Part shown: one piece after another, positions 1-5,380 of the stretch | Layout of the letters: each line of letters starts with the position of its first letter | Position numbering within the stretch: position 1 is the first letter of the stretch | Assembly (NCBI GenBank): GCA_002295325.1 | Contig: DBGA01000066.1 | Span: 1-6,223 of the forward strand | Origin: Ruminococcaceae bacterium UBA866 | GTDB lineage: Bacteria; Bacillota; Clostridia; Oscillospirales; Ruminococcaceae | Direction of reading: 5' to 3' | Length of the DNA stretch: 6,223 nt | The notes under the pieces: generated by a model | Database searches by the model: none | What the model was told of the DNA's origin: nothing | Seen by the model: the letters and a program-made list of their open reading frames with translations, nothing else | Translations under genes and position numbers: made by a program

Positions 1-1164
1 AACATTGGTACTATCGGTCACGTTGACCATGGTAAAACTACTCTGACGGCTGCTATCACTAAGACTCTTTCTCTAAAAGGCTTTGCAAACTATAGAGCTT
101 ATGATCAAATTGACGGCGCTCCAGAAGAAAAAGCACGTGGTATCACTATTAACACTTCTCACGTTGAGTATCAAACTGACACACGTCACTATGCTCACGT
201 TGACTGCCCAGGACATGCTGACTACATTAAAAACATGATTACTGGTGCTGCTCAAATGGACGGTGCTATTCTTGTTGTTTCTGCATCTGATGGACCAATG
301 CCACAAACTCGTGAGCACATCTTGCTTTCACGTCAGGTTGGCGTTCCTTACATCGTTGTATTCATGAACAAAGCTGACCAAGTTGACGATGACGAGCTTC
401 TTGATCTAGTTGACATGGAAATCCGTGATCTTCTAAATGAATATGAGTTCCCAGGTGATGATACTCCAATCATCAGAGGTTCAGGACTAAAAGCTCTTGA
501 AGCTCCAAACGATCTAACTGATCCAGCTTATGCTCCTATTATTGCACTTATGGATGCTGTTGATACTTGGATCCCAACTCCAGAGCGTAAAGCTGACCTT
601 CCTTTCCTAATGCCAGTAGAGGACGTATTCACAATCACAGGTCGTGGTACTGTTGCAACTGGTAGAGTTGAAAGAGGCAAGCTAAACTCAGGTGATGAGA
701 TCGAGATTCTTGGTCTTAGCGATGAGAGAGCAAAAGCTGTTGTTACTGGTATCGAAATGTTCAGAAAAATTCTTGATTACGCAGAGGCAGGCGATAACAT
801 CGGTGCTCTTCTTCGTGGTGTTCAAAGAGATGACATTCAACGTGGCCAAGTTCTTGCTAAACCAGGCTCAATTCACCCACTAACTAAGTTTGTAGGACAA
901 ATCTATGTTCTTAAAAAAGAAGAGGGTGGACGTCATACTCCATTCTTCAAAAACTACAGACCTCAGTTTTACTTCAGAACAACTGACGTAACAGGTATCG
1001 TTGAGCTACCTGAGGGCGTTGAGATGGCTATGCCAGGCGATAACGTTGAAATAAACGTTGAGCTTATCACTCCAATCGCTATCGAGCCAGGTCTACGTTT
1101 CGCTATCCGTGAGGGCGGACGTACAGTAGGTTCAGGCGTTGTAGTTACAGCACTTAAAGACTAA
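1..1164 (+). CDS. tuf: Elongation factor Tu, 5'-truncated by window edge
   Basis: This is the GTPase that delivers aminoacyl-tRNA to the ribosomal A site in the cytoplasm. The frame is open from base 1 and encodes 387 residues before TAA. By alignment from memory to E. coli EF-Tu, about 13 N-terminal residues lie outside the window, so the full protein would be about 400 residues, the normal length. Visible G-domain motifs (window residues) are P-loop GHVDHGKT 6-13, switch I with RGITI, DCPGH 68-72 including the catalytic His72, and NKAD 123-126. The G5 motif reads SGLK at 161-164, where SALK is usual. Domains 2 and 3 follow, with [24 protein letters not shown] and the C-terminal [10 protein letters not shown] all present. 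There is no frameshift, so it looks functional. In many bacteria tuf ends the rpsL-rpsG-fusA-tuf operon; the terminator directly after it fits this, but the upstream genes are not visible. Confidence 0.98.
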   Translation, partial: NIGTIGHVDHGKTTLTAAITKTLSLKGFANYRAYDQIDGAPEEKARGITINTSHVEYQTDTRHYAHVDCPGHADYIKNMITGAAQMDGAILVVSASDGPMPQTREHILLSRQVGVPYIVVFMNKADQVDDDELLDLVDMEIRDLLNEYEFPGDDTPIIRGSGLKALEAPNDLTDPAYAPIIALMDAVDTWIPTPERKADLPFLMPVEDVFTITGRGTVATGRVERGKLNSGDEIEILGLSDERAKAVVTGIEMFRKILDYAEAGDNIGALLRGVQRDDIQRGQVLAKPGSIHPLTKFVGQIYVLKKEEGGRHTPFFKNYRPQFYFRTTDVTGIVELPEGVEMAMPGDNVEINVELITPIAIEPGLRFAIREGGRTVGSGVVVTALKD

Positions 1165-1178
1165 TTTTAGTTTGTCAT

Positions 1179-1214
1179 AAAAAGTCGGGCAGATTTACTC
1201 TGCCCGACTTTTTT
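1179..1214 (+). terminator. Rho-independent terminator of tuf
   Basis: A perfect 15-bp stem pairs 1179-1193 with 1199-1213 around the 5-nt loop TTTAC. The GC-rich core is GTCGGGCAGA paired with TCTGCCCGAC, and the 3' side runs into six T residues (1209-1214). It begins 14 nt after the tuf stop codon. The A-rich 5' flank means it might also work in reverse, but no minus-strand gene is present to need it. It should separate tuf transcription from the downstream operon. Confidence 0.95.
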
Positions 1215-1330
1215 ACATATATATTTATTATAGATTGACACACGCATTTGGAACATACCTTACATAATATTACAAATTATTTAAAGTGAATATTTATTGC
1301 AAGTAACTTGCGTTTATATAGAAAACTGAA

Positions 1331-1357
1331 CACATAACACAAACGTTTGTCTATGTG
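1331..1357. promoter_or_regulatory. Palindromic dyad, candidate operator
   Basis: A perfect 12-bp palindrome ACAAACGTTTGT (1339-1350) sits inside outer arms CACATA (1331-1336) and TATGTG (1352-1357). The outer arms are offset by one base relative to the inner palindrome. The central CG flanked by A and T runs resembles operators of LacI-family repressors, but the regulator is not identified. A TACAAT hexamer at 1363-1368 could be a -10 whose -35 position would fall on the palindrome. No -35 hexamer is visible there, so a promoter at this spot is speculative. Confidence 0.4.
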
Positions 1358-1460
1358 TAGCATACAATGAATGAGTAAATGTATATCTAATACAAACATC
1401 AATGCCGACTTTGCTTATTGCTAGTTATATTAGTTTATCGAGTTGAAGTAAGTACGTGTC

Positions 1461-1496
1461 TTGCAACAAAAATTTATGAAAATTGCAAAAATTTTA
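1461..1496. repeat. Tandem TTGCAA + A-tract repeat before the oppA promoter
   Basis: TTGCAACAAAAATTTA (1461-1476) is repeated imperfectly as TTGCAAAAATTTTA (1483-1496), with a start-to-start distance of 22 bp, about two helical turns. A third A/T tract, AAAATTTA, lies at 1504-1511, next to the -35 element. The phased tracts could form bent DNA, act as an UP-like element for RNA polymerase, or present paired protein sites. Chance is a real alternative in such AT-rich sequence. Confidence 0.4.
1470..1484. promoter_or_regulatory. Candidate CodY-binding box
   Basis: AAATTTATGAAAATT matches the published Firmicute CodY consensus AATTTTCWGAAAATT at 13 of 15 positions; the mismatches are at positions 3 and 7. 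Its centre is about 74 bp upstream of the predicted oppA transcription start. CodY is a GTP- and branched-chain-amino-acid-sensing regulator known to repress peptide-transport operons in several Firmicutes, so the location makes sense. A/T-only stretches score well against this motif by chance, and the presence of codY in this genome cannot be checked here. Confidence 0.4.
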
Positions 1497-1515
1497 AATA
1501 ACCAAAATTTATTAC

Positions 1516-1544
1516 TTGTAATTACAGATAAAGTGTGATAGAAT
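1516..1544 (+). promoter_or_regulatory. Predicted sigma-A promoter of the opp operon
   Basis: The -35 is TTGTAA (1516-1521) and the -10 is TAGAAT (1539-1544), separated by exactly 17 bp. A TG dinucleotide at 1536-1537 makes it an extended -10 promoter. The expected transcription start is near 1551, which gives a 5' leader of about 49 nt before the oppA ATG. AT-rich tracts lie immediately upstream. This is the best promoter match between the tuf terminator and oppA. Confidence 0.65.
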
Positions 1545-1586
1545 TATTCTATTATTATGAAGACATAGTAAAACAATAACAATAAT

Positions 1587-1591
1587 GGAGG
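1587..1591 (+). promoter_or_regulatory. Ribosome binding site deciding the oppA start
   Basis: GGAGG lies 8 nt before the ATG at 1600. An earlier in-frame ATG at 1585 overlaps this Shine-Dalgarno sequence and has none of its own, so 1600 is the start. The protein then begins with a normal lipoprotein signal peptide. Confidence 0.9.
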
Positions 1592-1599
1592 ACAAAATT

Positions 1600-3222
1600 A
1601 TGTTTACGAAAAAACGCATAGTAGCATTAATGCTTGCAACAGTAATGTCAATGTCTATGGTACTTACTTCTTGTACATCAGTTGCAGCAAACAATTACCC
1701 TGGTACAACAGAAGCTGGTGCTGTTACTATTAACATTGCTCAAGAGCCACCAAAGATGTTTTCAACTATTTCAACAGATACGGTTTCATTCAACTTGCTT
1801 CGTCACCTTAATGATGGTCTAACAATTCTTGATAAGAATGATAAGCCAATTTCAGGTGTCGCTAAAGATTGGAAAGTGTCTGATGATGGACTTGTTTACA
1901 CTTTCAACCTTAAAGATACCTATAATTGGACAAATGGTGAGAAAGTAACTGCAAAAGACTTTGATTTTGCGTTCAAAGCTCTATTAGACCCAACTTTTGC
2001 CGCTCCTTACGCTTATTTTGGATACGTTTTCAAAAACGGTCAACAATTTGCTGAAGGTAAAGTTAAGTGGGAAGATGTAGGAGTTAAGGTTCTTGATGAT
2101 TACAAACTTGAAATTACTTTAGAACAACCAACTACATACATACTTGATATGTTAGCATTTGGTGTGTTCCTACCTGTTAACCAAAAAGCTTATGAGGCTG
2201 TTGGTGACAAATATGCGACTGACGCTGATAAAATCGTAACTAATGGTGCATTTACAATGGAATCATGGGCACATGAATCTGAGATTGTTTTGAAAAAGAA
2301 CCCTGCTTATCCAAGTGCATCAGACGTTAAAATTGAAAAAATTGTTTGTAAAATGATCAGTGATACAAACACTGGAATGAACACATTTAAATCAAATGAG
2401 CTTGATATGTTAGGTCTAAACGGTGACCAACTTGCTCAAATGAAAACAGAGAATCAACCAACACTAACATATGATGATGGTTCTACATGGTACTTTGAGT
2501 TTAATCTAAATGTTCCTACATTGGCTAACGAAAAAGTTCGTAAAGCAATGACTTATGGTGTTGATACAGAGAGTTTTGTTAAAAATGTTCTAAAGAACAG
2601 CTCAACTGTTGCAACTCAATTTACACCTCCTTCAATAAACGGTAACAAAAAGAAATTCTCCGAAGAAGTTGGACCACAATTTAAATCACATGACGTTGAA
2701 GCTGCTAAGAAGCTTATTGAAGAAGCAAAAAAAGAGCTTGGCGTTGATAAAATTGAAGTTTCACTTATAATTGATGATGGTGATACTGCTCAAAAGCATG
2801 CTGCTTATTTCCAAGAGGCATGGCAGTCAACTTTAGGCATCAAAGTTAATGTTGAAGCTGTACCTTTCAAATCAAGACTTGCTAGATTAGAAGCTAAAGA
2901 TTTCGAAATATGTATGGCTGGTTGGGGACCTGACTACAACGACCCAATGACATTCCTAGAAATGTTTGAAACAGGTAACGGTAACAACCACACAAGTTAC
3001 ACAAACCCTGAATATGACGCTCTTCTTGCAAAAGTAAGATCTGAAGCTAATAGAGATACTCGTTTTGGCTATTTGATGGATCTTGAGAAACTTTTAATGA
3101 AAGATATGCCAATCGGACCTTACTACAACAGAGTTAGAGATTATACACTATCAGGCAAATTAACAGATGTTGTAAGAACTGCATTCCAAGACTTTAACCT
3201 TGTAAATGCTACTATTAAGTAA
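1600..3222 (+). CDS. oppA: Oligopeptide ABC transporter substrate-binding lipoprotein
   Basis: This 540-residue extracellular peptide receptor belongs to solute-binding protein family 5 (SBP_bac_5; OppA/DppA type). It should capture peptides and hand them to the OppBC permease. Residues 1-24 form a type II signal peptide: basic MFTKKR, a hydrophobic Met-rich core, and lipobox L-T-S-C with the lipid-modified Cys25. The mature protein would be anchored to the outer face of the membrane. Family hallmarks include FNLLRHLNDGL in the N-terminal lobe, the DGLVYTFNLKD and VTAKDFDFAFKALLDP segments, STWYFEFN around 295-302, VRKAMTYGVD, and GWGPDYNDPMTF from 441. The last is characteristic of OppA-like peptide binders. 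Length is normal for the family and the frame is intact. It is first in the operon, behind its own promoter. Substrate length and specificity cannot be read from sequence, and a DppA-like role is possible. Confidence 0.9.
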   Translation: MFTKKRIVALMLATVMSMSMVLTSCTSVAANNYPGTTEAGAVTINIAQEPPKMFSTISTDTVSFNLLRHLNDGLTILDKNDKPISGVAKDWKVSDDGLVYTFNLKDTYNWTNGEKVTAKDFDFAFKALLDPTFAAPYAYFGYVFKNGQQFAEGKVKWEDVGVKVLDDYKLEITLEQPTTYILDMLAFGVFLPVNQKAYEAVGDKYATDADKIVTNGAFTMESWAHESEIVLKKNPAYPSASDVKIEKIVCKMISDTNTGMNTFKSNELDMLGLNGDQLAQMKTENQPTLTYDDGSTWYFEFNLNVPTLANEKVRKAMTYGVDTESFVKNVLKNSSTVATQFTPPSINGNKKKFSEEVGPQFKSHDVEAAKKLIEEAKKELGVDKIEVSLIIDDGDTAQKHAAYFQEAWQSTLGIKVNVEAVPFKSRLARLEAKDFEICMAGWGPDYNDPMTFLEMFETGNGNNHTSYTNPEYDALLAKVRSEANRDTRFGYLMDLEKLLMKDMPIGPYYNRVRDYTLSGKLTDVVRTAFQDFNLVNATIK

Positions 3223-3280
3223 TTTTACTTAATTCAAAAAAATATAGTTAAATCTTAATAAATACATCTAAATCACAGTG

Positions 3281-3316
3281 ATATTCGAGCCATATCCCTA
3301 AAATATGGCTCGATAT
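3281..3316 (+). terminator. Intercistronic hairpin 1 (attenuator or mRNA stabiliser)
   Basis: CGAGCCATAT (3286-3295) pairs perfectly with ATATGGCTCG (3303-3312) around the 7-nt loop CCCTAAA. Four further A/T pairs (3281-3284 with 3313-3316) form if T3285 bulges out. It is followed by TGTGTTTTGTTG, a broken T-rich run, so it would be at best a leaky terminator. Lying 58 nt after the oppA stop, it probably protects the oppA mRNA 3' end and/or reduces read-through into oppB. Confidence 0.65.
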
Positions 3317-3330
3317 TGTGTTTTGTTGTA

Positions 3331-3361
3331 TTTGAGCCAACAGCTATGCTGTTGGTTCAAA
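3331..3361 (+). other. Intercistronic hairpin 2
   Basis: TTTGAGCCAACAGC (3331-3344) pairs with GCTGTTGGTTCAAA (3348-3361) around the 3-nt loop TAT. The stem is 14 bp with a single G-U pair. It is long and stable but not followed by a T tract, so it is not a standard terminator. Likely roles are an RNA stability element or a block to 3' exonucleases after cleavage of the oppA-oppB message. Confidence 0.65.
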
Positions 3362-3363
3362 TG

Positions 3364-3380
3364 CACCAAAGCTTTTGGTG
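3364..3380 (+). other. Intercistronic hairpin 3, adjacent to the oppB RBS
   Basis: CACCAAA (3364-3370) pairs with TTTGGTG (3374-3380) around the loop GCT. It ends 9 nt before the oppB Shine-Dalgarno. It is followed by an A-rich run rather than T residues, so it is not a terminator. It stacks almost directly on hairpin 2 and could influence ribosome access to oppB. Confidence 0.5.
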
Positions 3381-3389
3381 ATAAAAAAG

Positions 3390-3396
3390 AAGGGGG
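3390..3396 (+). promoter_or_regulatory. Ribosome binding site deciding the oppB TTG start
   Basis: AAGGGGG is the AAGGAGG consensus with one A-to-G change, which keeps a G-U pair with 16S rRNA. It ends 8 nt before TTG at 3405. No ATG in this frame lies near it, and upstream alternatives such as TTG at 3375 fall inside hairpin 3 without a Shine-Dalgarno. Confidence 0.8.
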
Positions 3397-3404
3397 CAAT
3401 TTGT

Positions 3405-4364
3405 TTGTTAAAATATATTGCTAAGAGACTATTATATGCTATTATCACTCTATGGGTGCTAATTACATTAACGTTCTTTATGATGCGTATGCTACCAGGC
3501 AATCCATTTTCGGGGCCAAAGGCACTTCCAGAGGCTACCATTCAGGCTCTAAATGTTAAGTATGGTTTGGACAAACCAGTTATCGTACAATATGGAAAGT
3601 ATCTTGGTAGTGTCATTACAGGTGACCTAGGAACGTCCTACCACTACAATCGTCCTGTAAATAACATTATTACAGAATCTTTTCCTTATTCATTTGATTT
3701 AGGAATGAGAGCTTTAATTTTTGCGGTTATTGCTGGAATTTTTCTAGGCATTTTTGCTGCAAGAAAAAGAGGAACTTATGGGGACACGTTCTCAATGCTA
3801 ATTGCAGTAATTGGCGTTTCGGTGCCGAGTTTTATTGTGGCTGCATTGCTTCAATATTTCTTATCCCTAAAACTTAACCAGTTTATCTGGCAATTTGCAC
3901 CGGGTACTCAGATTTTTCCAGTAAACGGCTGGACCTCTGAAATGCACAAAATTTTGCCAGCATTAGCATTAGGCTTTGGCTCAATGGCAACAATTTCGCG
4001 TTTGATGAGAACAAGTATGCTTGATGTTTTGGGGCAAGATTACATTAAAACTGCAAAAGCAAAGGGACTTAGTGAGGGTGTTACTGTTTGGAAACACGCA
4101 GTACGAAATGCACTAATGCCAATTATTACAGTTTTAGGTCCAATTTCTGCGTCTGTTTTAACAGGTGCATTTGTTGTTGAAAATATTTTTAATATTCCTG
4201 GCATGGGTAAATTTTTCGTTTTAAGTATTCAAGTTCAGGATTATGCAGTAATTGCTGGAACAACCTTGTTCTATGGTGGTTTTTTAATTATTGCAAACTT
4301 AATCGTTTGCTTGGTATATGGATTTGTTGATCCAAGAGTAAAGCTTGCAAGAGAGGAGGCATAA
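3405..4364 (+). CDS. oppB: Oligopeptide ABC transporter permease OppB
   Basis: This 319-residue inner-membrane permease (BPD_transp_1 family) forms one half of the peptide channel with OppC. From the TTG start the protein opens MLKYIAKRLLYAIITLWVLI, a typical OppB N-terminus. Six hydrophobic segments lie at roughly 9-30, 100-119, 130-155, 183-200, 236-258 and 280-308. A periplasmic region of about 70 residues separates the first two and contains YGLDKPVIVQYGKYL and GDLGTSY, both common in OppB. The cytoplasmic EAA loop, which docks the ATPases, is at 212-239 (DYIKTAKAKGLSEG through RNALMP, with the key Gly221). It ends with YGFVDPRVKL, a conserved family tail. Length is normal. Its last codons contain the oppC Shine-Dalgarno, so the two are probably translationally coupled. 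DppB is a close alternative name. Confidence 0.92.
   Translation: MLKYIAKRLLYAIITLWVLITLTFFMMRMLPGNPFSGPKALPEATIQALNVKYGLDKPVIVQYGKYLGSVITGDLGTSYHYNRPVNNIITESFPYSFDLGMRALIFAVIAGIFLGIFAARKRGTYGDTFSMLIAVIGVSVPSFIVAALLQYFLSLKLNQFIWQFAPGTQIFPVNGWTSEMHKILPALALGFGSMATISRLMRTSMLDVLGQDYIKTAKAKGLSEGVTVWKHAVRNALMPIITVLGPISASVLTGAFVVENIFNIPGMGKFFVLSIQVQDYAVIAGTTLFYGGFLIIANLIVCLVYGFVDPRVKLAREEA
4354..4359 (+). promoter_or_regulatory. Ribosome binding site of oppC, inside the oppB end
   Basis: A perfect AGGAGG lies in the final codons of oppB, 8 nt before ATG at 4368. A TTG at 4365, directly after the oppB stop, is in frame too, but its spacing of 5 nt is poorer and the ATG is preferred. Confidence 0.85.
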
Positions 4365-4367
4365 TTG

Positions 4368-5372
4368 ATGAGTAAAAAAAGTAAATTAGCCGCTCTTGAG
4401 GCGACACAACAGGCTGAATTTGACGAGCAACCAAGAGAAGCTATAATTATAGACAATTCCTTTGATTTGGTTGGAAAAGACACAGAACAAGCCGAATTAA
4501 TTGTGCGTCCAAGCTTAAGCTATGGAAAAGACGCAATGCGACGTCTCGCTAAAAACAAAGTTGCAATTGCCTGCGCAATTTATTTAGCAGTTATTATTTT
4601 CATGAGTGTTGTAGTGCCACTTTTGTCACCATACACTATGTCAGAAATTCATATTGAGCATACAGATAAAACTATATTTTATATGGCCGAAGATGGACAT
4701 ATGCATATTTTTGGAACCGATTCACTAGGCCGCGATATTTTCGTTCGAATTTGGAGTGGTGCTCAAATATCTATGTTTATCGCATTTACAGCGGTATTCA
4801 TTAACTTTATTATTGGTATTATTTACGGGGGTATCTCTGGATATGTAGGAGGTTCAGTCGATAATATAATGATGCGTATTATTGAGATTATCAATGGTAT
4901 TCCCTACCTAATGATTGTAATTCTACTTATGATGGTTATGAAGGCGGGTGTCACGACAATTATCATCGCTTATGCTGCTGTCGGTTGGACGGGTATGGCG
5001 AGGCTTGTTCGTGGACAAATTATGACCTTGAAGGAACAGGAGTATGTTGTAGCTGCAAAGACAATGGGCGCAAGGCCTATGAGAATTATTGCAAGACATT
5101 TGCTTCCTAACACATTGAGTGTTGTTATCGTTAATATTACACTAGCAATTCCTGGTGCTATCTTTACAGAGGCGTTCCTAAGCTTTATTGGGCTTGGTGT
5201 TCCAATTCCACAAGCTTCATGGGGAACATTGGCAAATGAGGGCGTTAGAGTATTCCAACAGTTCCCACATATGCTATTCTTACCTGCAATTTTTATCAGT
5301 TTGACAATGCTATCATTCAATCTGCTAGGTGATGCACTTAGAGATGTGTTTGACCCAAGACTAAGAAAGTAG
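4368..5372 (+). CDS. oppC: Oligopeptide ABC transporter permease OppC
   Basis: This 334-residue inner-membrane permease pairs with OppB. A hydrophilic N-terminal region of about 60 residues precedes the first membrane segment. It contains AELIVRPSLSYGKDAMRRLAKNK, the OppC_N-type entry typical of Firmicute OppC. Hydrophobic segments lie near 65-86, 135-156, 168-191, 195-210, 249-272 and 302-322. After the first comes the conserved FGTDSLGRDIFVRIWSGAQIS (about 115-135). The EAA loop runs 225-248 (EYVVAAKTMGARP through RHLLPN, with Gly234), followed by EAFLSFIGLGVPIPQASWG. The tail is GDALRDVFDPRLRK. All family landmarks are present. It starts 3 nt after the oppB stop, and its stop codon is embedded in the oppD ribosome binding site. 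Confidence 0.92.
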   Translation: MSKKSKLAALEATQQAEFDEQPREAIIIDNSFDLVGKDTEQAELIVRPSLSYGKDAMRRLAKNKVAIACAIYLAVIIFMSVVVPLLSPYTMSEIHIEHTDKTIFYMAEDGHMHIFGTDSLGRDIFVRIWSGAQISMFIAFTAVFINFIIGIIYGGISGYVGGSVDNIMMRIIEIINGIPYLMIVILLMMVMKAGVTTIIIAYAAVGWTGMARLVRGQIMTLKEQEYVVAAKTMGARPMRIIARHLLPNTLSVVIVNITLAIPGAIFTEAFLSFIGLGVPIPQASWGTLANEGVRVFQQFPHMLFLPAIFISLTMLSFNLLGDALRDVFDPRLRK

Positions 5373-5380
5373 GTGTAAAA

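Larger units (their letters stand above)
1215..1515. other. Gene-free AT-rich intergenic region upstream of oppA
   Basis: No open frame with a plausible ribosome binding site occurs on either strand, and no tRNA, T-box or riboswitch core was recognised. A small inverted repeat, GCAAG-TAA-CTTGC, lies at 1299-1311. A perfect -35 hexamer TTGACA is at 1235-1240, but no convincing -10 lies at 16-18 bp from it. The better-supported sites (palindrome, repeat, CodY-like box) are listed separately. The length and the AT-rich dyads suggest a control region for the downstream operon, which is an inference. Confidence 0.6.

Noticed and set aside
692..883. Plus-strand open frame of 63 codons within tuf
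   Set aside because: It is out of frame inside the highly conserved tuf coding sequence and has no independent support.
1235..1266. Perfect -35 hexamer TTGACA as a possible promoter
   Set aside because: Candidate -10 sequences downstream have either poor sequence or wrong spacing (TACCTT at 15 bp, TACATA at 20 bp), so the promoter at 1516-1544 is far better.
1557..1568. Three-codon reading frame ATG-AAG-ACA-TAG in the oppA leader, as a possible leader peptide
   Set aside because: It has no Shine-Dalgarno sequence and would start only a few bases after the predicted transcription start. It is too short to support.
1512..1694. Minus-strand open frame of 60 codons covering the oppA promoter and start
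   Set aside because: It overlaps the predicted promoter, ribosome binding site and signal peptide of oppA, and its product shows no recognisable family. AT-rich DNA yields such frames by chance.
3331..3361. Hairpin 2 as a Rho-independent terminator
   Set aside because: The stem is strong but is followed by TGCACCAAAG with no T run, so intrinsic termination is unlikely.
4970..5320. Minus-strand open frame of 116 codons
   Set aside because: It lies entirely inside oppC, antisense to its conserved EAA loop, has no recognisable family features and no evident ribosome binding site. It is a shadow of the real gene.
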